Assembly: GCA_013139905.1 (NCBI GenBank)
Contig: WSZW01000027.1
Span: 1-15,106, forward strand
Direction: 5' to 3'
DNA length: 15,106 nucleotides
DNA from: an archaeon
GTDB taxonomy: Archaea > EX4484-52 > B79-G9
Shown here: one piece after another, positions 1-6,217 of the stretch
Position numbering within the stretch: the stretch's first letter is position 1
Layout: every line of letters begins with the position of its first letter
Translations under genes and position numbers: made by a program
Notes under the pieces: generated by a model
Seen by the model: only the letters and a program-made list of their open reading frames with translations
Told to the model about the DNA's origin: nothing
Databases searched by the model: none

Positions 1-95
1 TCGGTCGAATTGATATAAACTTAAACTAAACTCTTCGAGATTTTTTGCTTCGCAAAAATCATTGCACTATCTCTCGGTCTTTTCTGCGAAAAGAC
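1..95. other. Non-coding tail of an upstream unit with small hairpins
   Basis: I see no gene here. The stretch holds two short palindromes: a GATTTTT(T)GC stem closed by TTC at about 39-60, and GTCTTTT/AAAAGAC at 77-83 and 89-95. It runs directly into repeat copy 1. It resembles the hairpin-rich DNA left of copies 2 and 4, so it is probably the 3' flank of a + strand gene that lies before the window. Confidence 0.35.
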
Positions 96-188
96 GCAAC
101 TAACAGCGATTAACCGACTACGAAGTCTTGCAGACTTCTCCGTCCAAATCGGCTTCGCCGACTTCGGTTAATCGCATATGTTATGTTC
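96..188 (+). repeat. attC-like dispersed element, copy 1
   Basis: First of four clear copies of an 84-93 bp element. The left end is AACTAAC (98-104) and the right end is GTTATGT (180-186), close to the integron attC consensus RYYYAAC...GTTRRRY with one mismatch each. Inside is a perfect 12-bp inverted repeat, GCGATTAACCGA (106-117) with TCGGTTAATCGC (164-175). It encloses two more hairpins: GAAGTCT/AGACTTC (122-128, 132-138) and TCGGC-TTC-GCCGA (149-161). The block TCCAAATCGG (143-152) and the trailing TTCAAT occur at the same place in other copies. The site is oriented as it would be after a + strand cassette gene. The repeat family is certain; the attC identity is inferred, since no integrase is visible. 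Confidence 0.75.
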
Positions 189-213
189 AATTGCTCGGCT
201 CGGTATAGTAAGA

Positions 214-223
214 TTTATTTAAA
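214..223 (+). promoter_or_regulatory. TATA box for the lipoprotein gene
   Basis: TTTATTTAAA lies with its first base exactly 30 nt before the ATG at 244 and only 26 nt after repeat copy 1. This spacing puts transcription initiation at or next to the start codon, so the mRNA is probably leaderless. No Shine-Dalgarno site is seen. Confidence 0.6.
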
Positions 224-243
224 CAACTCTACATAATTTTATT

Positions 244-618
244 ATGACATTTAGAAACTTAATTTTGATAGGAATATTTGTAATTGGAATTGTCTTGATT
301 AGCGGATGTATCCAAAATAATGAGACAGAAAAGAGTGAGGATAAAAGTATTACAAGATGCGAAACATTTACTATTTATCAAGAAACAGACCCTACTTTGT
401 TACCAGTGGATACCATAGAAAAGGCTATAAAAATTAAGGATAATTTGCCAAAATGTCCTAATAATCAATATCAACTAGGGTGTGTTATGGAAAATAAAGA
501 ATATGAAATCAAAAAATTGGACTATCCTGCACATAGTGTTAGTAGAGTAGATAAATATGGTGTTCCTATGATAATTCTCTATAATGGAACCGTAACTTGG
601 ATGAGATGTGTCTATTAG
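244..618 (+). CDS. Small cysteine-rich lipoprotein of unknown function
   Basis: The 124-residue product begins with a charged tip (MTFRN) and a hydrophobic stretch (6-19) ending in LISGC, a lipobox that would place lipidated Cys22 at the mature N-terminus. It is thus probably exported and anchored to the outer face of the membrane. A short acidic linker (24-36) leads to a compact domain with Cys39, Cys71, Cys80 and Cys122, enough for two disulfides. The segment YGVPMIILYNG (105-115) faintly recalls the cis-proline strand of thioredoxin-like folds, but no CxxC is present, so I do not assign a family. The gene is bracketed by repeat copies 1 and 2 on the same strand and has its own TATA box, so it looks like a one-gene cassette of about 570 bp. 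The start is supported by the TATA spacing and the signal sequence. Confidence 0.75.
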   Translation: MTFRNLILIGIFVIGIVLISGCIQNNETEKSEDKSITRCETFTIYQETDPTLLPVDTIEKAIKIKDNLPKCPNNQYQLGCVMENKEYEIKKLDYPAHSVSRVDKYGVPMIILYNGTVTWMRCVY

Positions 619-672
619 GTAGCCGAGTCTCGCAACTCTTCATCGCTTCGCTCCTCGTCATCTTTCAGATGA

Positions 673-759
673 GAATATAACAGCACATATACGATTTCGC
701 TACGCTCCATCCAAATCGGGCTACGCCAAAAACTTCGTTAAATCCCAAAAGTTATATTC
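673..759 (+). repeat. attC-like dispersed element, copy 2
   Basis: The ends form a perfect 9-bp inverted repeat: GAATATAAC (673-681) and GTTATATTC (751-759). Inside, TCCAAATCGG (710-719) and AACTTCGTTAAATCCC (731-746) match the right half of the other copies, while the left half has diverged. It begins 55 nt after the lipoprotein stop, in the same orientation. After the right end, AATTTAAAAATCAGC resembles the sequence following copy 3 (TATAAAAATCAGC), so these junctions are related beyond the element itself. The rest of the gap down to 842 shows no gene. Confidence 0.75.
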
Positions 760-842
760 AATTTAAAAATCAGCCTTACAGGTGCGTCCTTTTGAGACTT
801 TAAATTTTCATAACGCCAAAAGTCATACGCCAAGATCTGCAC

Positions 843-1913
843 TCATTGTATATACCCTAACTTTTTGGACGCAATAATAAACATGGAATGAGACCATAAA
901 AGCGGGGAAACAGCTATCTGGATGTTATTGTCAAAAATCTGTTCCGGGATGAATTTTTTATTTTTTATATCCTCAAGAACCTTGTTGTAATATTTTAATG
1001 CCTTAGTCTTATTGTTTCGTTCCATCCAGCAAATGCTCATCCAAAAATTAAGAAGTGGCCAATAGCCCGCACCTTTTTTGCGATGAGTAGTTTTTTGATA
1101 CATCCATCCATCATATACATCATTTTCATATCTGTAAATGCCTAAATTTTTAGTAAGTCTTTTTTCAATAAGACTCATTGTTTTTTTCATAATTTCATCG
1201 TCTGCATTTATAATTCTGGAAGGCCATACCAGACCAAGCAATGAAGCATCAAGTTGTTTATCATTTAGCTTTCCAAAAGAACGATAAAAATAATCGTCAA
1301 AATTGTTCAATAAAACCATTCGCATCTCATCTGAAGTTTTGGACCACTTTTTGTTTGGAATCAATTCATTTGCATAAGATAAGCCTTTAGAGCAAACAGC
1401 AAGAGAATAAGTAAAATTATCGTTAAGATCAGGAAAACAAAGTCGCTCTTCCCATAAATCCTGAGTTACCAACTTAAAATGTGTTTTATCCCATATCCTG
1501 CATAAACCGTTTGCCGAATTTGTGATAAGTTTTTCAAATTTCATGCATTTATTTTTATCCTTTTTATAATAATTATATATCGCCATCAAAACGCATGCGG
1601 TTTGGTCGGGTTGAAAATGAAAACATGCTTTTCTGCCGTCAGTATAATAATACTGGTAAAATAAACCTGTTTTTTCCCAGCCTTCTGCTTTAGTGCACCA
1701 TTTAAAAAATTTTTCATGGATATCCAATCCAAGCATATTTGCCGCAACACAGGCGTATGAAGCATCCCTAGGCCAGACAAAGTTATAGTTTTTTGCTTCT
1801 TTGTGGGTATGCAATTTAGCGGAATTTGAAGCAACAATTGCACCGTTTGGCAGGGAACAATCTGCTATAACTTTTCTGCTTGCTTTTAATAATTCCAATA
1901 TTTGTTTAGTCAT
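843..1913 (-). CDS. GH15 family glycoside hydrolase (glucoamylase/trehalase type), short form
   Basis: The 356-residue protein is an (alpha/alpha)6-barrel enzyme of glycoside hydrolase family 15, which releases glucose from alpha-glucans or related alpha-glucosides by inversion. Visible signatures are FVWPRDA (45-51), the substrate-site motif; DLWEER (152-157), with the likely acid Glu155 or Glu156; IPEQ (322-325), with the likely base Glu324; and SPLLWSHS (336-343) near the C-terminus. It has no signal peptide and lacks the N-terminal beta-sandwich of long bacterial/archaeal glucoamylases, so it is a catalytic-domain-only cytoplasmic form. Archaeal GH15 proteins include glucoamylases and trehalases; the substrate cannot be chosen from sequence. 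The ATG at 1913 lies exactly 30 nt after the first base of a TATA box. The GT4-HAD gene just upstream on the same strand suggests a glucan or disaccharide context. Confidence 0.85.
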   Translation of the reverse strand: MTKQILELLKASRKVIADCSLPNGAIVASNSAKLHTHKEAKNYNFVWPRDASYACVAANMLGLDIHEKFFKWCTKAEGWEKTGLFYQYYYTDGRKACFHFQPDQTACVLMAIYNYYKKDKNKCMKFEKLITNSANGLCRIWDKTHFKLVTQDLWEERLCFPDLNDNFTYSLAVCSKGLSYANELIPNKKWSKTSDEMRMVLLNNFDDYFYRSFGKLNDKQLDASLLGLVWPSRIINADDEIMKKTMSLIEKRLTKNLGIYRYENDVYDGWMYQKTTHRKKGAGYWPLLNFWMSICWMERNNKTKALKYYNKVLEDIKNKKFIPEQIFDNNIQIAVSPLLWSHSMFIIASKKLGYIQ

Positions 1914-1935
1914 AATTATGAATTGTAGTTTTATG

Positions 1936-1943
1936 TTTAAAAA
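1936..1943 (-). promoter_or_regulatory. TATA box for the short GH15 gene
   Basis: Read on the minus strand, TTTTTAAA begins exactly 30 nt before the ATG at 1913. It lies in the gap after the GT4-HAD gene, so the GH15 gene can be transcribed on its own, probably as a leaderless mRNA. Confidence 0.55.
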
Positions 1944-1952
1944 GTTTTGAAC

Positions 1953-1978
1953 AATAGATTATTTCATTATAATCTATT
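1953..1978. repeat. Perfect 10-bp inverted repeat between GT4-HAD and GH15 genes
   Basis: AATAGATTAT (1953-1962) and ATAATCTATT (1969-1978) are exact reverse complements separated by 6 nt. The palindrome lies just upstream of the TATA box of the downstream GH15 gene. That position suits an operator for a dimeric regulator, or an RNA hairpin ending the upstream transcript. It lacks a strong T-tract, so the operator reading is slightly favoured. Confidence 0.45.
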
Positions 1979-1994
1979 TATGCATTCAGGCATA

Positions 1995-3962
1995 TTATCT
2001 TTTCATAGAATCTATTATCTCACGCACACCATTTGTTGAAGGTTTTTTTGTCACATAGTTTGCAAGTTTTTTTAGTTTTTCGGTTGCATTAAAGAGTGCT
2101 ATCTTAATGCCCGGGTTCATAAACATGCTATGACTGTTTTCTTTATTTCCGATTATTATGGTTTTATCCATATCTATGTTTAAGTATCTCATTGCAATTC
2201 TTAATCCCATACCTTTATCAACATCTGAGGGAAGAATCATTATTTCATTGGCATTTTTGATGAAACTTACCTTTTCATTTAGTTTGCCCAGTTTTTCTTT
2301 TATGAACTGTTCGTCTGCAGCTCTTATACTTGCCATTACCTTGCCTGTTTTTGCGCCCGGGAGTTCGAGGTTTTTTATTATTTTTTTTGCTCTCGTCATA
2401 TAATATGTATTTATTGTAATTGTTTTTTTTGTTGAAGGAAAATATATGACTGCGCCATTTTCAGCCACTATGCAGCGCCATTTTGTGAATTTTTTGCACA
2501 TTTTTTTTACATAATGAATGTTTCTCCCTGTTGTAAGTATTAAATCAATGTTGAGTTTTTTCATATTTCTCAACAGATCCCGGTCAATGTCTGTTTCGTT
2601 AAATTCATCACCCGGCATTTTATCTGTGATTGTCAGCTCATAATCTGTTATTATTGCCATGATGTTTGTAGTGTCAAAATGTTCTATGCGATGCATTTCA
2701 TCTTTTTCTTTTTTTACTTTGTTGTATAAAATGAGATGTTTTTCTATGCCTTTATCGATATTGAAATATTTTTCTACAAATTCCAATGCCTTTTTAGACA
2801 TTTTTTTTCGCAGTTTGCTGTCTGAAAGAATTTTTATTATTTGTTTTGATGTTGTATCTATATCTTCGACATTGACCAAGTAACCGTTTATGCCATCTTT
2901 TACTTGTATCGGAATTCCCCCGGCATTTGTGCCGACAATAGGATTTCCGCATGCCATAGCTTCTGTTATGGAAAGCCCGAAACCTTCATTTTTTGAGCAT
3001 AGAGCTACAAGATCGGATGTATTATATAATTCAAGAAGACTTTGATCGTCTATGTCTCCTGTAAATATTATGTCTTTTTCAAGCTTAAGTTCTTTAATCA
3101 GTTGCAGTACCTGTTTGATAGTATTCTTTTGTTTTTGATTTTTATTGCTCATTGATTTGTCGCTGACAAAAATAAGTTTAGCCGTAGGTATTTCTTTTTT
3201 TATTTTTGGAAATGCACGGATAAGCTGGCTATGGCCGGATTTATAGTCCAATCGTTGGACACACAATATCACTTTTGAGTCTTGTGGTATTTTATATCCT
3301 GATTTAACTGTATTTTTGTCTATGTCCAGAACACGAAAAAAGTTAGTGTTTGTTATTGGTGGAATCAATTCTGCTTTTTCTTTTTGAAGTCCTAAATCTA
3401 TGGCGGCATCAATATAATCTTGGGTCAAGAATACAACTTTATCATATTCATTGAGGTGTTTTATAAGAAATTCACTTAGTCTTTTTGACATATTTTTGTT
3501 AAATGGTATATGCCATGTGATTATGAGCGGTGTTCCGCGAGGTACATACTTGTATGTAAACAGGAGCTGGAAATCGTGAATATGCACTATGGTGGCAGGA
3601 TTATGTTTGAGTATGTTTTCAAGTTCTTTGCCGAAATATTCATTAACTTTATTGAATTCTTCATAACCGTCTATTTGATAATATGGTTTGGTAAATGTCT
3701 TGGCATTGCAGTGGCATTCTCGGTATATGGCTTCTTTAAATCTGCTGAATCCTTCTATGATTTTTGCATCTATGGGTTCTTTTGGAACTCGATGTATTTT
3801 AATGCCTTTTATTTCATCTGTATTTGGCTCTCCTGCATGTCTTAGATGAACTCCGACAACTTCATTGCCTTTTTTCACCATTTCTTTTTCAAGATTAAGA
3901 AGGTGTGTAGAAACACCGCAGATATATGGATAAAAAGATTGGCTTGCGAAATATATTTTCAT
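1995..3962 (-). CDS. GT4 glycosyltransferase fused to a degenerate HAD phosphatase-like domain
   Basis: 655 residues, two parts. Residues 1-415 form a GT4-type (GT-B fold) retaining glycosyltransferase: a glycine-containing N-terminal loop (FYPYICGVSTH, 10-20), HIHDFQ (127-132), WHIPF (150-154), QRLDYKSGH (236-244) with the likely phosphate-contacting Arg237/Lys241, and an EX7E motif, Glu326 to Glu334. The layout recalls trehalose/sucrose-type synthases, but the acceptor is unknown. Residues 430-655 resemble Cof/sucrose-phosphatase-type HAD hydrolases: AENGAVI (500-506), LTTGR (476-480), DKGMGL (582-587). Key acids are missing: motif I is D440-Y-E442 instead of DxD, and motif IV is GNKENS (605-610) instead of GDxxND. 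Synthase-phosphatase fusions are known in disaccharide synthesis; here the phosphatase half is probably weak, inactive or purely structural. The gene has an SD site and an upstream TATA-like sequence. Confidence 0.82.
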   Translation of the reverse strand: MKIYFASQSFYPYICGVSTHLLNLEKEMVKKGNEVVGVHLRHAGEPNTDEIKGIKIHRVPKEPIDAKIIEGFSRFKEAIYRECHCNAKTFTKPYYQIDGYEEFNKVNEYFGKELENILKHNPATIVHIHDFQLLFTYKYVPRGTPLIITWHIPFNKNMSKRLSEFLIKHLNEYDKVVFLTQDYIDAAIDLGLQKEKAELIPPITNTNFFRVLDIDKNTVKSGYKIPQDSKVILCVQRLDYKSGHSQLIRAFPKIKKEIPTAKLIFVSDKSMSNKNQKQKNTIKQVLQLIKELKLEKDIIFTGDIDDQSLLELYNTSDLVALCSKNEGFGLSITEAMACGNPIVGTNAGGIPIQVKDGINGYLVNVEDIDTTSKQIIKILSDSKLRKKMSKKALEFVEKYFNIDKGIEKHLILYNKVKKEKDEMHRIEHFDTTNIMAIITDYELTITDKMPGDEFNETDIDRDLLRNMKKLNIDLILTTGRNIHYVKKMCKKFTKWRCIVAENGAVIYFPSTKKTITINTYYMTRAKKIIKNLELPGAKTGKVMASIRAADEQFIKEKLGKLNEKVSFIKNANEIMILPSDVDKGMGLRIAMRYLNIDMDKTIIIGNKENSHSMFMNPGIKIALFNATEKLKKLANYVTKKPSTNGVREIIDSMKR

Positions 3963-3970
3963 CTGTTCTT

Positions 3971-3976
3971 TTCACC
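3971..3976 (-). promoter_or_regulatory. Shine-Dalgarno site of the GT4-HAD gene
   Basis: Read on the minus strand, GGTGAA ends 8-9 nt before the ATG at 3962 and matches the archaeal anti-SD core. This supports that start and shows a leadered mRNA, unlike the leaderless + strand genes nearby. Confidence 0.6.
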
Positions 3977-4012
3977 AAACATGATTCTCATACAATTCAT
4001 TATTTAACAAAG

Positions 4013-4024
4013 CTTATAATATAA
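4013..4024 (-). promoter_or_regulatory. TATA-like element for the GT4-HAD gene
   Basis: On the minus strand, TTATATTATAAG lies about 50 nt before the ATG at 3962. A start about 26 nt downstream would give a leader of some 25-30 nt that contains the GGTGAA site. It lies back to back with the + strand TATA box at 4078, so this is a divergent promoter region. Confidence 0.45.
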
Positions 4025-4077
4025 TCATTCGGTAAAAATGTGGTTTTTATGTGGTTTATTGTAAAAAATTAGAAAGT

Positions 4078-4085
4078 TTTATATA
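4078..4085 (+). promoter_or_regulatory. TATA box for the 58-residue membrane protein
   Basis: TTTATATA begins exactly 30 nt before the ATG at 4108. It lies downstream of the possible earlier ATG at 4051, so it argues against that earlier start. Confidence 0.6.
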
Positions 4086-4107
4086 CATAATTAAAACATA
4101 TAATAAT

Positions 4108-4284
4108 ATGCAAAACAAAAATATTTTTTACATTTTTGGAATTTTACAAGCAATCACTTTAGGATTGATTGTATTCTTCATTTTGGGAATAACTAATATA
4201 GGAAGAGATACGTCTCTTGTTTTGAGTATTTTATTTCCTTTATATACATTAATTATAGAATATATTATTTATTCAAAAAAATAA
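4108..4284 (+). CDS. Tiny two-helix membrane protein, unknown function
   Basis: The product has 58 residues. Two hydrophobic segments (about 6-27 and 34-54) are joined by a short polar loop (GITNIGRDTS, 26-35), and the C-terminus is Lys-rich (SKK), so it is probably a helical hairpin in the cytoplasmic membrane. An in-frame ATG at 4051 would add 19 residues, but the TATA box at 4078 lies inside that extension and has the exact leaderless spacing for the ATG at 4108, so I take the shorter start. Repeat copy 3 begins 21 nt after its stop, in the same orientation. I recognise no family. Confidence 0.6.
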   Translation: MQNKNIFYIFGILQAITLGLIVFFILGITNIGRDTSLVLSILFPLYTLIIEYIIYSKK

Positions 4285-4305
4285 TTATCTTTTTCTTATC
4301 GGTAG

Positions 4306-4389
4306 GAATTTAACGGTTCCAAAAATCGTGCAGATTTTTCCATCCAAATTCGGCAAAGCCGAACTTCTCAGAATCCAAATGTTATATTC
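4306..4389 (+). repeat. attC-like dispersed element, copy 3
   Basis: The ends are GAATTTAAC (4306-4314) and GTTATATTC (4381-4389), an inverted repeat with one mismatch; ATTTAAC fits RYYYAAC exactly. The interior has the hairpin AAAAATC/GATTTTT (4321-4327, 4333-4339), then TCCAAAT (4343-4349), then the hairpin TTCGGC-AAA-GCCGAA, then ACTTCTCAGAATCC. The first hairpin occupies the place of GAAGTCT/AGACTTC in copy 1 but has different bases on both arms. The element lies between two + strand small-protein genes. Confidence 0.75.
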
Positions 4390-4416
4390 TATAAAAATCA
4401 GCGCATTTTGAACATA

Positions 4417-4424
4417 TTTATATA
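4417..4424 (+). promoter_or_regulatory. TATA box for the 71-residue membrane protein
   Basis: TTTATATA begins exactly 30 nt before the ATG at 4447 and 28 nt after repeat copy 3. It indicates a leaderless transcript. Confidence 0.6.
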
Positions 4425-4446
4425 GACAAATTAATTAAAATAAAAC

Positions 4447-4662
4447 ATGGATACTTTAATGGCAATTAGATCCGGTATTTTTTTAGTTGCTGGCTTAATG
4501 TCAATTCTTTTTCGAAAACAATTCAATAATTTTAAGAATCATATGCTTGAAAAATTTCACATGAAAAACAGAATCAAAGATGAAAGAAAAGTTTATTTTT
4601 ATATGGGCATTGTCTACATACTTATTTCTATAATATTAGTTGTATTTTCAATCACGCATTAA
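4447..4662 (+). CDS. Small two-helix membrane protein, unknown function
   Basis: The product has 71 residues: a first hydrophobic segment (about 6-22), a strongly basic central stretch (23-49, many Lys/Arg) and a second hydrophobic segment (50-69). The basic loop between the helices should face the cytoplasm. I recognise no family. It is the first gene after repeat copy 3, has its own TATA box, and is followed by two further small genes before repeat copy 4, so it appears to be part of a multi-gene cassette. The start is supported by TATA spacing. Confidence 0.6.
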   Translation: MDTLMAIRSGIFLVAGLMSILFRKQFNNFKNHMLEKFHMKNRIKDERKVYFYMGIVYILISIILVVFSITH

Positions 4663-4677
4663 GCCATTCAACTTAAA

Positions 4678-4685
4678 TTTATATA
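4678..4685 (+). promoter_or_regulatory. TATA box for the 63-residue protein and YbjQ operon
   Basis: TTTATATA begins exactly 30 nt before the ATG at 4708 and 15 nt after the preceding stop codon. It would drive a leaderless mRNA carrying the 63-residue gene and the coupled UPF0145 gene. Confidence 0.6.
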
Positions 4686-4707
4686 TGCTGTTTTCCATAT
4701 TATATGT

Positions 4708-4899
4708 ATGAACACCCAAAGCAGAACAATAACCGGAATTATTGCAATTCTTTTAGGGTTAATAATATTGAATGGTGGATATCCAAACTACATACTATCA
4801 ACTTATGGACTTTTATTTATTGTCATCGGAATTGTCATTTTTTTAAATAAAAAAGAAGACGATATTGAAAAAATAAAATCAAAAAAGGGTGAAAAATAA
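4708..4899 (+). CDS. Small two-helix membrane protein coupled to the YbjQ-family gene
   Basis: The product has 63 residues with two hydrophobic segments (about 8-22 and 29-46) around a short NGGYPNY turn, and a charged, Lys-rich cytoplasmic tail (47-63). I recognise no specific family. Its stop codon (4897-4899) is one base before the ATG of the UPF0145 gene, and its last codons contain that gene's Shine-Dalgarno site. The two are therefore almost certainly co-transcribed and translationally coupled, which suggests a shared role. Confidence 0.65.
   Translation: MNTQSRTITGIIAILLGLIILNGGYPNYILSTYGLLFIVIGIVIFLNKKEDDIEKIKSKKGEK
4887..4892 (+). promoter_or_regulatory. Shine-Dalgarno site deciding the UPF0145 start
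   Basis: GGGTGA lies 8 nt before the ATG at 4901, inside the last codons of the preceding gene. It favours ATG 4901 over an in-frame GTG at 4889 that would overlap the site itself. Confidence 0.7.
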
Positions 4900-4900
4900 T

Positions 4901-5227
4901 ATGGCAGATATAATTGTTACAACCGGAACAGACATACCCGGAAAAAAGATAATTCAAATTTTAGGAGTTGCCAAAGGCAACACGGTAAGAGCAAGAAACA
5001 TCGGAAGAGATATTGGAGCAGGATTAAAGAATATTGTGGGTGGAGAAGTTAAAACATACACGGAAATGACACAAAATTCAAGAGATGAAGCATACAATAG
5101 AATGGTTAACGAAGCAATAAATTTAAAAGCAGATGCAATTATCGGCGTTCGATTTACAACATCAATGGTAATGGCAGGGGCTTCGGAAATGCTTGCATAC
5201 GGAACAGCAGTTAAGATTAGTAAATAG
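4901..5227 (+). CDS. YbjQ/UPF0145 (heavy-metal-binding domain) family protein
   Basis: The 108-residue protein starts MADIIVTTGTDIPG, with an internal RARNIGRDIGAGLKNIVGGE (30-49) and the C-terminal core ADAIIGVRFTTS (77-88), all hallmarks of the UPF0145/YbjQ family. Members are small soluble oligomers of roughly 105 residues; the label 'heavy-metal-binding' is historical and the biochemical role is unsettled. Start ATG 4901 is chosen because of the GGGTGA site 8 nt upstream and the family's usual N-terminus. The gene is coupled to a two-helix membrane protein and is the last gene before repeat copy 4. A 5'-truncated second copy of this gene lies at 9077-9208. Confidence 0.9.
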   Translation: MADIIVTTGTDIPGKKIIQILGVAKGNTVRARNIGRDIGAGLKNIVGGEVKTYTEMTQNSRDEAYNRMVNEAINLKADAIIGVRFTTSMVMAGASEMLAYGTAVKISK

Positions 5228-5269
5228 TGTAACCTAATGCAACTACAACATATCGTACTTGCCTTTTGA

Positions 5270-5360
5270 GAATATAACAAAGGGCTTTAAGGCTCGTTGC
5301 GATGACTCGCCCAAATTTTCGACAAGCCGAAAACTTCTCAAAATCCCAATAGTTAAGTTC
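5270..5360 (+). repeat. attC-like dispersed element, copy 4
   Basis: The ends are GAATATAAC (5270-5278) and GTTAAGTTC (5352-5360); GTTAAGT fits GTTRRRY exactly. The left flank TTTGAGAATATAAC matches copy 2 (GATGAGAATATAAC). Inside are CCCAAAT (5310-5316), the palindrome TTTTCG/CGAAAA around 5316-5332, and AACTTCTCAAAATCCC, which aligns with copy 3. It begins 42 nt after the UPF0145 stop and is followed by CAAT as in copies 1 and 2. Confidence 0.75.
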
Positions 5361-5391
5361 AATCGCGAGGACACACGTCCAAACGAATGTT

Positions 5392-5399
5392 TTTATAAG
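5392..5399 (+). promoter_or_regulatory. TATA box for the nicotianamine-synthase-like gene
   Basis: TTTATAAG starts 37 nt before the ATG at 5429 and 32 nt after repeat copy 4. The spacing implies either a leader of about 7-10 nt or initiation slightly farther downstream than at neighbouring genes. Confidence 0.5.
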
Positions 5400-5428
5400 T
5401 AGATTGATTAATAGTAACTGTAATCCAT

Positions 5429-6208
5429 ATGAAAACAACGAAGACAGATAAATTAATGCGAAAAATATTCGAAATTAGTAATTCCCTGAAAAAAAATACA
5501 TCTAATCAAGCATTGATTAAATCAAAAATACTCGAATTAGAATCATTCATTTTGAAAGAAAAATTAACCATAAATGAAGAGAACATCCTATTAAGTAATG
5601 ATGAATTTAAAAGGACATTGCCTATACTACAACATTTCTATGATGTATTTGAAACAAATTTAGAAGAAGAATTTGCAAATGACTTTCTGAACGGCAGAAG
5701 AGAGCTTAGAGATTATTTACTATACAATCGATTCGCTGAACTAATAACAAATGAAAAAAATCTGGCAAAAATTACAAAAAAAGATAAAGTACTTTTCATC
5801 GGCAGTGGACCTTTTCCAATAACGGCCATACTTTTGAGTATGTTTACAAAATGTTCTGTAAACTGTTATGACAAAAATAAAAAATACGCGAATGTATCTA
5901 AAAAAGTGATAGAAAAATTATCGCTCGTAGATAAAATTAAAATTTATAATGGAAAAGGAGAAGATATCTCTGAAAATAAATATTCCGTGATTATAATTGC
6001 GCTCTTAGCTAAACCTAAAGACAAAATATTGCAGAACATATGGAATGAAACAATAAAAGGTACTAAAGTAATATGTAGAACTTCCGATGGCATACGGGAA
6101 GTATTTTATGAAAAAACTAATCCTGGTTTGCTAAGAAAATACGGTTTTATAAACAAGGTGTTTGCAAAACAGAACCAAACAATATCTTCCGTGTTATTAA
6201 TAAAATAA
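5429..6208 (+). CDS. Nicotianamine-synthase-like aminocarboxypropyltransferase
   Basis: The 259-residue length matches archaeal nicotianamine synthases (about 265 residues). An N-terminal helical region (1-110) precedes a Rossmann-like SAM-binding domain: VLFIGSGPFPIT (121-132), followed by NCYDKN (145-150), the acidic-strand end that contacts the cofactor, and later VICRTSDGIREVFYE (214-228), equivalent to the R-S-x-x-G-x-R-x-F segment of the family. Known members transfer aminocarboxypropyl groups from S-adenosylmethionine to make nicotianamine or related opine metallophores that bind Ni, Fe, Zn or Co. Glu79-81 and Tyr99 are candidates for the active-site Glu and Tyr, but I cannot align them. 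The acceptor is unknown. It is the only gene after repeat copy 4 and has its own TATA box. A general SAM methyltransferase is the alternative. Confidence 0.72.
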   Translation: MKTTKTDKLMRKIFEISNSLKKNTSNQALIKSKILELESFILKEKLTINEENILLSNDEFKRTLPILQHFYDVFETNLEEEFANDFLNGRRELRDYLLYNRFAELITNEKNLAKITKKDKVLFIGSGPFPITAILLSMFTKCSVNCYDKNKKYANVSKKVIEKLSLVDKIKIYNGKGEDISENKYSVIIIALLAKPKDKILQNIWNETIKGTKVICRTSDGIREVFYEKTNPGLLRKYGFINKVFAKQNQTISSVLLIK

Positions 6209-6217
6209 GTTTAATTT

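Noticed and set aside
619..842. Riboswitch or ncRNA in the gap after the lipoprotein gene
   Set aside because: The structure is accounted for by the repeat element, and no known riboswitch core is visible.
3510..3845. + strand frame with hydrophobic stretches opposite the GT4 gene
   Set aside because: It lies entirely inside the well-supported GT4 coding region on the other strand and has no promoter or SD site; apparent membrane segments are a by-product of AT-rich antisense sequence.
4051..4107. N-terminal extension of the 58-residue protein from ATG 4051
   Set aside because: A TATA box at 4078-4085 lies inside the extension and has the exact leaderless spacing for ATG 4108; the extra residues add polar sequence before a clear first membrane helix.
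4889..4900. GTG start at 4889 for the UPF0145 gene
   Set aside because: The GTG lies inside the GGGTGA Shine-Dalgarno site that serves ATG 4901, and the family N-terminus begins at MADIIV.
96..5360. Repeat copies as a CRISPR array
   Set aside because: The copies are 84-93 bp, imperfect, hundreds to thousands of bases apart and separated by genes; there are no uniform spacers and no cas gene.
96..5360. Repeat copies as MITEs or IS ends
   Set aside because: The terminal inverted repeats would fit, but I see no target-site duplication at any copy, no transposase, and a constant orientation behind + strand genes. The attC reading explains more, though this alternative is not fully excluded.
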